Positions 42,392 to 52,877 of a DNA stretch of 64,000 nucleotides are shown one piece after another (positions within the stretch are counted from its first letter, which is position 1; each line of letters begins with the position of its first letter). The position numbers and the translations under genes were made by a program. A model generated the notes under the pieces. The model searched no databases, had not been told where the DNA came from, and worked only from the letters and a program-made list of their open reading frames with translations. Origin of the DNA: Pestalotiopsis fici W106-1 (Eukaryota > Ascomycota > Sordariomycetes > Amphisphaeriales > Sporocadaceae); contig NW_006917103.1 of the NCBI RefSeq assembly GCF_000516985.1, positions 310,001 through 374,000 on the forward strand, given 5' to 3'.

Positions 42392-44455
42392 TCACGTCCA
42401 GCCCAACGTCTCCAGAGTGTTGCGTGCTTCGTGGGGCGACATGGCTTGCACGCCGAGTTGTCGGACTTGAGTGCCCTTTCTCAACCTCTGCAGGCCCATT
42501 GCAACCTTCCAGCCCTCGTCTTCTCCGAGAACAAACATATACCTCTTGCCTTCCTGGTCTCTGATGTTGGCGCGGAGCACATGAAGACCACGCTGCTTCC
42601 ATTCGCCCGACTGTTCTCCAATGTTTGGGTCAGCGTATGAAGATGAATCATCTCCGTGTGGACAGAGACGGCACTCGTCCTTGCAGGTTCGTAGCATGGT
42701 CTCGCAGAACTTGTCGGCCTCTTCGCCGGTGAGAACCTTGGGAACGCCACGATCTACGCGCGTGCGAGCGGGTCGATGAAGCACATTGGGAGTAGTCTTG
42801 GCCTGGGGAGCCGGCTGGTCGCCAAAGGAACGCGAAGAACACCATACCTCCATAAGCTTGAGCGTCCAAGCCTTGACGTCCCACTCACGCTGTGGGACGC
42901 CGCGGACGTCATCGTCGATAAACAGGCCTTCCGTGGTGATGCGCAGAATCAAGCCGTCGGTGACGGGGCCTTGTCCTGAGATCAGCTGCGATGCGGGAGT
43001 CTTGGCAAACTGGTTCATGAAGCCATATACAGCCTTGATGACAATCTTGTTAGGATCCTTGGTCGAATATGTTCCACGCACAGAAGGCGGGGGTGACGTC
43101 CGTGCAGTCGATTGCGATGGGGCATAGGATGATTCGGTGAAGATGGTTTCGCCAGATCTTCTTCTTGAATGTCTCTTTGGTTCGTCGTAGGGGCGGTAAG
43201 AGTATGTTTCTTCGTCGGCCGTGCCGGTAAAGGTCTTTGCAGTCGGGGCCGGAGGTCTCTTGGGAGAACTGGGGTTTGGGTTCGGGGCGGCAGGAGTCGG
43301 TTGTGATGGCGGACGGCCGTTTGGCCAGGGATTGAACTTTTCGCCTGCTGATGAGTAGGCGTACGTGCTCTTCCTGATGGCTTCTTCGGCTTGCTCCTTG
43401 GCCACTTCTTTCAGACGTGTTGCCTCTCTTTCCTTTGCTTCCTTTTCGAGTTTCTCTCTCAGATTCTTTTCCCTCTCGAGCCTCTCGCGGAGATCTCGTT
43501 CCCGCGCCTCTCGAAGTCTGGTATCTCTGAGCTCTTTCTCCTTGGCCAGCTTCTCCTTCAACTCCTTTGCTTTCTGGTCCTTTTCACGTTGCTCCTTCTC
43601 CTTTGCTTCCTTGTCAGCTTTGTCTTTTGCTTCCTTTTCACGTTGGGCTTTTTCTTGGGCTTCCTTCTCCACCTTTTCCTTGGCAGCTTGTTCTCTCTTT
43701 GCCCTCTCTCTTGCCTCCTTCTCGCGAAGCTCCTTGATTCGCTTGGCTATATCCTCCTTGCGCTTTTGTTCGGCTTCTTTTGCTTTGCGCTCAGCCTCTC
43801 TCTTCCGCGTTTCTTCTCTTGCCTTCTCCCACGGATTTGCCTGTGGGCCTCCCTTTGGCTGCGGCCCGGGTTCGGGCTTGGGTGGAGGTGCCTCTTGCTC
43901 ATTCCTTGGTGCCTCTTCGGGCTGAGGCGCCTGCTGCCACGAGTTGTTCGGCTTCTCACCGCCTGGAGCCGGGCCAGACTGGGGTGGAGGCGGTGAGCCA
44001 TGCGGAGGCGGCGGCGGCGGCGGACCACCAGCCTCGGGAGCAGCTCCATTCCAGTTGTAATTGCCTCCAGCATTGGAGCCCCAGCCACCGGAGCCACCAG
44101 ATCCACCTCCAGGGCCCGCACCGCCGTCTGTTTGTGTTCTTCCTAATGACCAGGCACCCATAGCCACACCAATGACTAGGAGCATGATACCAAAACTCCC
44201 CATTCCCTGGAAGCCATTCCACCACGACTTGAAGGCTGGCGCCATACTATGACCAAGCACAACGAGCAACAAGGCCGAGGCGAAGCCAGCAGCAAAGCTG
44301 TTGACATTGGGCTTGAGCGATGGCAGGTATAGGAAGCCGGAACCTGCTGAATGCGGTGGTATTATAAAAATGTCGTACTTGCCGGGAGGCAAATTAGAAC
44401 TTGTTGTTTTTGGGTTCTCGCCATGCGGCGGAGGCGGCGGCGGAGGACCGCTCAT
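42392..44455 (-). CDS. proline-rich membrane protein with long charged coiled coil
   Basis: Intronless, 687 residues. It opens with SGPPPPPPPHGE and then GKYDIFIIPPHSAGSGFLYLPSL, a signature I recall from a conserved, uncharacterised Pezizomycotina family. Two membrane helices follow (about 52-70 and 86-104), then a Gly/Pro-rich linker with a second poly-Pro run (144-150). Residues 208-362 are an uninterrupted Lys/Glu/Arg/Ala stretch (EKEAKDKADKEAKEKEQREK) that should form a very long single helix or coiled coil. A Pro/Ser region comes next, and a folded C-terminal domain (about 470-687) with VIKAVYGFMNQFAKTPASQL, TTEGLFIDDDVRGVPQREWD and WKVAMGLQRLRKGTQVRQLG. It could tether an organelle membrane to a cytosolic partner; that is inference. 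Function is unknown. Confidence 0.8.
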   Translation of the reverse strand: MSGPPPPPPPHGENPKTTSSNLPPGKYDIFIIPPHSAGSGFLYLPSLKPNVNSFAAGFASALLLVVLGHSMAPAFKSWWNGFQGMGSFGIMLLVIGVAMGAWSLGRTQTDGGAGPGGGSGGSGGWGSNAGGNYNWNGAAPEAGGPPPPPPPHGSPPPPQSGPAPGGEKPNNSWQQAPQPEEAPRNEQEAPPPKPEPGPQPKGGPQANPWEKAREETRKREAERKAKEAEQKRKEDIAKRIKELREKEARERAKREQAAKEKVEKEAQEKAQREKEAKDKADKEAKEKEQREKDQKAKELKEKLAKEKELRDTRLREARERDLRERLEREKNLREKLEKEAKEREATRLKEVAKEQAEEAIRKSTYAYSSAGEKFNPWPNGRPPSQPTPAAPNPNPSSPKRPPAPTAKTFTGTADEETYSYRPYDEPKRHSRRRSGETIFTESSYAPSQSTARTSPPPSVRGTYSTKDPNKIVIKAVYGFMNQFAKTPASQLISGQGPVTDGLILRITTEGLFIDDDVRGVPQREWDVKAWTLKLMEVWCSSRSFGDQPAPQAKTTPNVLHRPARTRVDRGVPKVLTGEEADKFCETMLRTCKDECRLCPHGDDSSSYADPNIGEQSGEWKQRGLHVLRANIRDQEGKRYMFVLGEDEGWKVAMGLQRLRKGTQVRQLGVQAMSPHEARNTLETLGWT

Positions 44456-47249
44456 CCTCGTAGTATCTTAAGGTCGGAAATACGAAATGTATGGGTGGTA
44501 GATTCGCTGGAGGTTGAGATGTAGTAAACGAGGAGCCAATGCTCAAAACTATCGCGTCGGTAGAACACAAGGGTATTTGGAAGCCATCAAAGGTCGTAAC
44601 GTCATGAAGTTGGAAATCTAGTTTCGTGCGGTTAGTTGTTGCTGGTCTTGTTTTTGTGCGCGAGAATTGTGTTTGTGGAAGAGGAGTTGACAATCTTGGG
44701 CATGCCGAGCAGTCGGAGCCTGGGCATAATATTTGAGGCAACAAATAAAAAAAAGAGGTGAGCTGGACACCAGCAGGGGTTCTCAGTGGCATGGTGGTCA
44801 AGATGGGAAATCATCCACATCATCCGTCATCCACTTACCGACTAGGCAGGAAAAGGGCAGATGCAAACAAAACACAGCCGCTTAGTCGAGGAGCCGCGAT
44901 AAAAGCGGTGATGTTTCCCCTGCAGCTCGCAATTGGAGGATTTCCTAAAGAAATAGAAGAAAGGATCATGTAGACATCATGATGCGAATTACAAGTAGCT
45001 TTCTTGAGACAATGGCTAACTGACGAGAGTTGGCTGGGAGGGCGAGCAGCTTTGTGAAATCGCCTGTCTTTTTTTTTTCTCGCCTTCTTGGCGCTCTGTT
45101 TACTTTCGACGCTTGGGGCATCCGAGGTGGGATTGGGGGGGAACCAGGTGGTGTTGACGCCGACGCACCTGCAGATGGCGCCGTCCAGTGACAGCGGACC
45201 GAGCTGCAAGCTGTTTAGCCTATCCCACCTCTGGAGCTCTAGTATGTCTAGCCTTATTCGCTGGGCATAGTGACTAGGGGGTTCCCAGCGACTCCACAGC
45301 GCAACGAACCGCTGTGAAAATGGCAGCTTCCGGCGTCCGCTCGCCTAGCACTGATTAGCATGTACTACACTACAGCATGGGTAGTAGGCACTCAGCAGTC
45401 CATTTGATCGCCTCAAGCCAATCGGTAACCGCCAGACTCCAAGTTGCAACACAACAATGTAGGCCATCCATGGCTATTGCTACAGAACAATGCGGGATGC
45501 TCCCGGCTCCTTCGACAATGGAACCGGCTACACTTGCTTCTCCTACAGTACCACGACTTGTAAGAAGCGATGAAAATGATTTGCAGGGTCCTTTGTGGTT
45601 GTTGACTTGCATGGTGGCTCAACGACTTTCAATCTATCCAAAAGAGACCCTGAGAATGGTCACCGGTCACGGGGAACAACGCAGCACACCGACCTGGGGT
45701 TATTGGCTTGGCTATCCATGGAAATCAACTCTCCTCTTTTCCCTTTGATAGTATACTAAAAATTGTTGACAAATCTTTGTACCCCTTCCTTACCTACATA
45801 CCTACTACCTAGCAGCACCAGGTATTGCACATTGCTTACTCGGAATGGGTCAAGCTGCAGTAGAGCCAATGCAAGCTGCAGCATCATGCGTTTGTCAACG
45901 GTGAGTAAACTGTGACTTGTCCACCAGATTATAACCACGTTCCAAATACGCCACGAGTCGGGCTGCAAGTTACTCTCCCAAAACGCGACATTGACCTAGA
46001 CAAGAAGCGCGTCATTGTTATGACGGACATCTGATTGGTAACCATAAAGTCGCACAAGAGGGAAATCGAATCTGGGTGATCATCCAATCTGGCGAGATTG
46101 CCCAATTTCTGGATGCGCTCTTACAGGTTGCACTCACCCCAAACTTCGCCAAACCTGAGCAAATCCACTCTTTCTACTCATGCTACGAATCAAACGAACC
46201 CGCGGATGATTCCCCCAAAGCTCCGGCCTTAGACGGCGCGATTCTCGGCTGGCCTGGAGGAGAGTTCCCGCTTTGTGCTCTACTTGATGGATCCCGCTAC
46301 CCGCCGCAAACACCAACAACTGGCTGGACCCATACTCCAGATCCATCGCCCCGATCGATGAGATGTCTCCATCCACAAGAGTGGGCAGCCTTCAAGCGAA
46401 ACATAGTTGCCATGTTTGAAAATCACAATCAACTCAAGCAAGATTCTTTGCATCTATTGTGCTAAACATAAGGGTCTATTAATTGGCCATTGGGCGTCAA
46501 CCCGTGAAGCAAGAGCCAGACCCTGGCGCTTGGGGGATGAATTTTGAAAAGAGAATCGATGGGCTTGATTTCGCTTCGCGTTGAAATGAAAGGTTGCTGG
46601 GCAACAGCGCGCTCAACTTCCTGTCGGGGGTTTCTTTTTGTGGGGGTGACGTAGCCAAAGCTCCAACAGGTGAAGGTGGGGGCCGTCAATGGACATCCGC
46701 GCCCTCATCTCCGCTAGTGACTTATACTAAGTACTACCTATTCTCATCGGTGTTTCTTTTTCTTGCTCTATCATCGAGCATAAGCAAATGCCACATGAAA
46801 ACGAGACACTCCAAGTAGTCTATTATCATGAGAAGACTCGGATTGGGGGATAACTTATTATCATCTGTCCTGGAAGATCTGCTTGTTCTCGATTGACAAT
46901 TGATGGTTGCACAGTCATAATTTCATGTATTGGTTGCAAAATGGGCTCGGTACAAGATGAGTTTTTGTCAAGGACTTGATCTGCCAATAAGAAATTTCCG
47001 CAAACGGCTTGAAATACTGGGATAACCATCAATATGAGTCTCGGGGGACAAAGAAAAGGCCACTTAGCACAATGAATGCCCTGCCCATGGCGCGTGGTTC
47101 GTCTTTGAGAGATGGAAGATGACAATGGTCGATTGAGCTCGATCAATTAACAAGCCCAATGATACTATGTTCTCAGATGAAAACTGCCTCGAAACTTGCC
47201 GATCCATGACGAAGAAATTTTGTGCAACTCGATTCTGGCATTAGAAATC
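44456..47249. other. long intergenic region with one orphan open frame
   Basis: About 2.8 kb holding the promoter of the coil protein and little else that can be supported. Three TACCTA hexamers lie within 21 bases at 45791-45811. A 130-codon frame at 46076-46465 looks protein-like but has no ATG and is listed separately. A frame at 45377-45748 begins with ATG but shows no features. Confidence 0.4.
46076..46465 (+). other. orphan protein-like open frame, possible exon or remnant
   Basis: About 130 codons open to a stop at 46463-46465. The translation is balanced and protein-like (EIAQFLDALLQVALTPNFAK, ALDGAILGWPGGEFPLCALL, HPQEWAAFKRNIVAMFENHN). There is no in-frame ATG near its start and no clear upstream exon. 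It could be the last exon of an unrecognised gene, a truncated copy or chance. No family is recognised. Confidence 0.25.
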
Positions 47250-48831
47250 ATGCAGGATTTCAAAGACGATGGCGCATATCCAAATGATGTGCCTCTGGAA
47301 CTGGAGGTATCCCAGTCTAATGAGGTCCAGCCAAGTATTTCTCTAGAGAAACAACCACCATCTCCTGAAGATGACTCGCGTGAGTCGCAAATGCAACGTA
47401 ATTCGAGGTTACAGAATGAATTGCTGCGGTTCTTGGTTATGCGCGAGCAGCAATCAACTCGCAAAAAGCCACAAGACGGTCTGTCATACTCCGCTGAACA
47501 AGCAAGGAGGGCTGCAAAAGATGAAGTCACCACACCAAGTGACGATGACAGTCACACACAGCAAGACTCTGACGAAGATCTAGAGTCTGACACGGTATCC
47601 GAGGACGACTTATCCGACACAGATACTACTGACCTTCCTCGAGTCCCAGGACCTAAACTGGCTAGGTTTCGTCCACTTGCCGATCCTCTGGATATCTCTT
47701 TTGAGGAAGTACTCCACAAGGGCCACTATTCTCATGTTTGGAAAGTCTCCTGTCGTGGATATACATACGCGCTCAAAATCGTGAGTCTAACATGACGTAC
47801 CCGACGTGTAATGGTACTAACTCTCAATGCAGTTCAAGCCAGGTGCATGGTCCGACCTTCTTGAGAAATGGAATTCCGACGACTGCCCATTGCCCCAGGG
47901 ATGGACAAGAGAAAGCCTGAAACCATACACGGATCCTTTCTTCAATGAGTGTCGTGTATACGGACGGCTCAAGGAGACAAACAAGGAAAATCTTGCCATG
48001 GATTGCCACGGTTATGTCATGTTTTCGTCCGCTTACCTGGAAGGACAAGGCGTCGACCTGGGCTTTACAACCACGAGCGACCCGAGCTCGGCGCGCGGTT
48101 CTGAGCCCGGCATCATCCACGAGGGTATGCCCGAGGAGCCAGTGGGACACGGCTCGGAACTCGTCTACGCGCTCCTAAAGGATCTCCCACCCACCGGGGC
48201 GATTTCAGTGCGTCCGACGGAGTCGGAAGTGAAGCAGATGTCCAAGGATCTGTTGACTCTGCACAAGCTCGGCATCTTTCACGCCTCCATCTCACACTCC
48301 TCGTACGTTGCCGGGAAGCTTGTGGATCTCGGTACGGCGCAGACGGTTCCCAGCCCATGGCTGGACGGGTACTATCGAGGCATGAACCCGGTGAGAATAG
48401 GCAAAGATCCAGCGTTTAGCGATCAGGTTGATTTTGATGAAAAGGTCATAGATTATTGGAACGACCAGCCCAAGACGATAGCGCCGGAGCCTCAGACTGA
48501 GATGGGAGGCAAGAATAGTAAAACAAGACAACGGAGAGTGAAAGACCTTGCAAGAGTCTTTACCCCGGAACAAAAGACATATCGCAAGCTGAGGAGTGGC
48601 AAGGACAGGCAGTTTCTCGTGAACTTACGGCTTGGTGAAGGGTGGTTTGATCCCTCAAAGTACAAATGGGCAGGGGCCGATGCGGAAAACTCGGAACTTG
48701 AAAATAATCATACCAAGAAGAGGACGTGGTCCAATGACACACCTATCGTTGATGAACAAGCAAATTCAACTCCCCAGAATCAAATCCAGGCGAAGAAGCG
48801 CAAGTTTGGACGAGGCGGTGTGAAGACTTAG
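47250..48831 (+). CDS. Fta2-like kinase-fold protein (probable pseudokinase)
   Basis: Exons 47250-47780 and 47833-48831 give about 509 residues. Residues 1-140 are acidic and likely disordered (SDEDLESDTVSEDDLSDTDT). From about residue 145 a protein-kinase-like fold begins: PGPKLARFRPLADPLDISF, then a glycine-loop-like FEEVLHKGHYSHVWKV and the VAIK-like YALKIF with its lysine. DPFFNECRVYGRLKE, KQMSKDLLTLHKLGIFHASI and LVDLGTAQTVPSPW follow. This order matches the fungal family annotated as kinetochore Sim4 complex subunit Fta2. The catalytic HRD is replaced by HAS and DFG by DLG, so activity is unlikely. The tail is basic (KKRKFGRGGVK), a possible nuclear signal. The family has many paralogues in filamentous fungi, so a kinetochore role should not be assumed. 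Confidence 0.7.
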
Positions 48832-49191
48832 GAATCGCGGATATAATCGTATCAACTTGGAAAGCTTATAGTTCATCATCTTTTTTACACTCAATCCTAG
48901 ACATTCACTTTCCAATGCATGTCCTTGCTTTTAAGAAGAAGGATAAAATAGTATGATGTTATTGGAACTGAAAACTGGCTGTGACTGGGCATACCCGTTA
49001 TTATCGAGAAATTATAGTCGTGCTTGCAGTAGTTTAGTCAAGCCCTAGTTCGCGACGCGAGATTGGTAAGCCCATGTACATTATAAATCAAACGAGGTTT
49101 CCCAAACTTATAAACCGTCTAGAGGCGCAGCTGGCAGGCAGTCTAAGAATATGTGAAGTAAAAAGTCTCCGAATCAAAGCGTTATGCCAAA
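48832..49191. other. intergenic region before NmrA-like gene
   Basis: About 360 bases between two plus-strand genes. It is AT-rich and shows no coding frame. It should contain the end of the kinase-like transcript and the promoter of the next gene. Confidence 0.5.
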
Positions 49192-50160
49192 ATGGCCTCA
49201 CCACGGGTTATTTTAGTGACAGCTGCTTCGGGTCACATTGGCGAAAACCTCATTCCATTGCTAGCTGCAAAGTCCACCACGAAACTCATTCTTCCCACGT
49301 CAAATGCTGCGGCTCTAAACTCGCAAATCGCAACATTTGCAGTACCGTATCCAGAGAATATCACGGTGGTGGAAGGGTCCATAAAGAACCCGGCATGGTT
49401 TCAAGAATTGCTTAAAACACACAGCGTCGACACGGTCTTTTTGTGTCTGACGGGCGAGGACGAGTTATGGACGACGTTCAATTGCTATGACGCCATGAGC
49501 CGTGTGCCCTCGGTCAAGAAGCTGATCTACCTGTCTGCGCAACTAGATTTTACGTCGACAGAGGGGATGCAGCAGGTGCTTCGCCACCAGTCGGCTGCAC
49601 ACGTCGTCGTCAAGATCCTGGCCGAGCAGAAGCTGCTGCATGGCAACCTGCCGTTTGCGTGGACGGTTCTTCGCCCAACGCTCTTCTTCATAAATGATGT
49701 GCGCTGCAAACAAGGCATGCTGGAGCATGGCGTCTTTCACGAGCCCCTTGGCGAAAAGGGTGCCAGTCGCGTCGCACCCTGGGATATCGCCCTTGCCGTC
49801 CAGCGGCTCGTGGCCGACGACACTGCCAAATGGCAAGGCAAGCACGTCGCCATCGGCTCCCTGAAGCTCTACAAGGGCTCCGAGATTGCTCAGATCTGGT
49901 CCCGGGCGCTGAGCAGGGAGGTGAAAATGCACCCGGCAGACGAGCAGGGCTTGCAGCAGTACGAGGACGAGTTTCTTAGCAGGGTGGGTGATGCTAGAGG
50001 GGCCGCCTGGGGGAGAGACTTGCGATTGATGTACCAAGCATTTGCGGAGACGGGGTTTGGCATGAACGAGGATGAATATCGCGAGCAGGTCGACTTGCTC
50101 GGGCGCGAACCTGCCAGCTATGAGGACTGGGTGAAGGAAACAGCAAGATCATGGCTCTAA
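49192..50160 (+). CDS. NmrA-like NAD(P)-binding protein
   Basis: Intronless, 322 residues. It has an atypical SDR/NmrA Rossmann fold: the N-terminal nucleotide loop VTAASGHIGENLIPLLA (a TGxxGxxG variant), the beta-4 segment DTVFLCLTG, VKKLIYLSAQLDF, and the substrate-side PFAWTVLRPTLFFINDV. KGASRVAPWDIALAVQRLVA is the usual end-of-fold signature of this group. Members are either redox sensors like NmrA, which represses the GATA factor AreA, or quinone/isoflavone-type reductases. The SDR Tyr-x3-Lys pair is absent, as in NmrA, so catalysis is uncertain. The C-terminal 40 residues (MNEDEYREQVDLLGREPASY) recall the short helical end of fungal members. It should be cytosolic. It lies 1.4 kb before an SDR on the same strand. 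Confidence 0.85.
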   Translation: MASPRVILVTAASGHIGENLIPLLAAKSTTKLILPTSNAAALNSQIATFAVPYPENITVVEGSIKNPAWFQELLKTHSVDTVFLCLTGEDELWTTFNCYDAMSRVPSVKKLIYLSAQLDFTSTEGMQQVLRHQSAAHVVVKILAEQKLLHGNLPFAWTVLRPTLFFINDVRCKQGMLEHGVFHEPLGEKGASRVAPWDIALAVQRLVADDTAKWQGKHVAIGSLKLYKGSEIAQIWSRALSREVKMHPADEQGLQQYEDEFLSRVGDARGAAWGRDLRLMYQAFAETGFGMNEDEYREQVDLLGREPASYEDWVKETARSWL

Positions 50161-51576
50161 TCAAAACACCTGGCCGACAGAAACCTGTAGTAGACCAAAT
50201 TGATACGATCCATCATGGAGGCTGGTTTTCATATCAGTGTTCTCCACGTTCCTTCTTTGCGTCATCATCAGTACAGACAGCTCAAGTGTAGGTGCCGTAG
50301 AGCCGTTGTAGACTTACATACTAGACGATCTTTTTACTGGTGAGTATCGATGAACGCGTTTGAAGATGTTTACCATGTAGTAGTTAACACCAGGATCCCA
50401 CCGCAGGGTGCGCTCCATACTGACTCGAGATATTCGAGTTGCCGCTTTTCCCGGCTATTCGCGGATTCCTGCCTTGTTTCGGGAGACTCTCGAGGTTGAG
50501 TTCCTCCTCTGCCAAAGTCTCGGCAGCCTCCTGCACGGGGATAATGTTGCATATATCAACGTGCAGGAACTTAAATGCCTGTCCCAAAATGTCCTTTTTT
50601 TGTGTGTGCGATGAATCTGATAACGCCGTAGGGTTGGTTCTGTATATCTGAGAGTCTGAGAGGGGAGTGGTGAGATCAAGAAGACTACTGCATTGCATAT
50701 CTCGAAGCAGATTCCTGCATTGCCTCCCATTGGAAGAACAACCCGCCCTGTCTGCAACCCATCGGACGATGTCAGTATTGAGGGATACTGATGCATCTGG
50801 AGGTTGCCGAGGCCGACTCGGCCGATACCCAAACACTCTTGGTGAGACATTTACCAGTTCAATGAGATAGTTTCACAGTGACTTGAGCGATCAGAGGGAT
50901 TGGGGCTACCTCATACTTTGGAGTCAAGGTGTAGGGCTGAATACTATCAGGCCTTGGCACTGATACTGTAGCTGGAACCGAGCCGCTTGGAGGGTCTCGG
51001 ACGGAGCTCCGTAGCACTTGATTCACTTTTCCGCCCGCTGGCGGCAACCATTTAATCTGATTACAAGCACCAAGTCATACGTTGAGTAATTTCTTCCATG
51101 TTTCCTTATATTTTCTCCCGTGGTTCTGACTGGCTTGGAGAGAACAATTGCAACAATAATACTTGTCAGACTCATTGCCAACACCTGAGACTTGCTGTCA
51201 GGGCATACCAAAAATGATGGATTCAATATTCTGCACCTGAGCTGGCGTCATGTGTTGCCCTACTCAGCAATCATCCTTGACAATTTGCATCAGTCAACCA
51301 ACAGATTAAGCTTTCAAAACTGACTCGCGGAGTGTCTGTTCCCTTGACACTTTGCTACTTTCTAGCGCCTGGAGATCATATTACCTTTTCGTGCTCATAC
51401 TATCTGGGCCGGTTCACTTCGCTCCGGCCGGCAAATCGACATAACGTTTATTGCCCCTCAGTCCCGCCACGTTGCTTACCCGAGTTTATTGCCGTCGTCG
51501 GATGCAAGTTATTGTTTGCTCGCGTGATCACACCATTGATGTCGTTCTCGTCGGAATACAGCAATCGCCCTTTGCC
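50161..51576. other. intergenic region before SDR gene
   Basis: About 1.4 kb without a supported gene. Minus-strand frames at 50384-50850 overlap each other in different frames and start with GTG. The 51330-51576 stretch is pyrimidine-rich and probably the SDR leader. Confidence 0.4.
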
Positions 51577-52591
51577 ATGTCGGACAACCCTGTGGTGGTT
51601 CTGATCAGCGGCGTCAGCAGAGGTGAGTTCAACTCATCCCTGCCAAGTCTTGATCGCCTCTCTTCCCATTTTTCGCTGATGGCAACCCAGGTATTGGTAG
51701 AGGATTTGCCGAGGCTTATCTCTCCCGGCCGAATCACACGGTCATTGGCAGCATTCGGGATGATGCCAGCCCAGAAGTGGCCGAGCTGAGGGCCTTTGAG
51801 CCTGCAGAAGGCTCAAAACTGATTTTGATTCATATTGAGAGCACCGAACCAGAAGATGCAGCCAAAGCTATCAAGGGGATCAAGGCCACGGGCATCCGGT
51901 ACATTGATATTGCCATTGCTAATGCTGGAGGCTCACCACCTATCCAGTCAATGGACAGTGTTAGTGCCAGCAGCATGGTCGCTGCATTCGAGGTCAATGC
52001 CGTCGGGCCGCTGCTTCTCTTCCAGGCATGCAAATCGTTGCTCAAGGCGTCGAAAAGAAAACCCAAGTGGGTATCGATATCTACCGGAGGCGGCTCAATC
52101 AGTCTAATCGGCGAGATCCGTTCATACATTGGTCCGGCGTATGGTGCTTCCAAGGCGGCACTGAATTGGCTTACGGCGTAATACACATCCCTCCTTTTAC
52201 TTTGCAACATTAGCAACGGAAGAGGGACAAGTCACTAAATTTGAATGACAGGGCCTTTCACCATGAAAACGACTGGCTCATCTCTGTAGCCTTGCATCCA
52301 GGGTAATTTTCACCGTCCACAAATATGTTCATTTGCGGAAGACTTAGGATTTTGGCAGGCTAGTCCAAACTGCTCCGGGCAACTGGCTGGCGCGCAAATT
52401 TGGGATGGAGCGAGCACCATATACCATTGAGTATAGTGTCAAGCAGATGATGAAAATAGTAAGTACACGACAACATGGCTCATGAACCATATACATTTGC
52501 ATACTCATGTTTCCAGATCGACGAGGCGAGCAAGGAACAGACCTCTGGAAAATTCATCCGGGCAGTAGGTGGCGGAGAAATGAACTGGTAG
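51577..52591 (+). CDS. short-chain dehydrogenase/reductase
   Basis: Five exons, 51577-51622, 51691-52177, 52252-52302, 52359-52458 and 52517-52591, join in frame to about 252 residues, the classical SDR length. It is a cytosolic NAD(P)H-dependent oxidoreductase. The cofactor loop is split by intron 1 (ISGVSR then GIGRGFAEAYL, a SGxxxGIG form). The NAG motif is IAIANAGG. The catalytic set is Asn in FEVNAVGPLLLFQAC, Ser in VSISTGGGSI and Tyr-x3-Lys in GPAYGASKAALNW. VALHPGLVQTAPGNW is the usual post-catalytic loop. The overall look is that of fungal reductases annotated as norsolorinic acid ketoreductase-like, a broad group, so no substrate is claimed. The C-terminus SGKFIRAVGGGEMNW also fits that group. 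It lies 286 bases before a GH1 glucosidase on the same strand. Confidence 0.85.
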
Positions 52592-52877
52592 TTCTATTCT
52601 ACCTATTTCATGTAGGCGAAAGGCAAGAAGACTATTCAAGATCGCCTTTGTGGAGTCGGTTGCTGCTTGCTCGGTACAAGTCCACCCGGAGTTCTACAAT
52701 CCCACGAATTAGCCTCAGCTATAGGAATGTCGGGCCGCCTAAGCGACTGCGCATCATCCGGTGTACATACCAAAACACAACATATGTGAATATAAAGAAA
52801 AATGTCCAAATATTTGATGACTCTCGGAGTATACTTTGATATGAATATTTGACAATATCAGCTACATACTTATCGTG

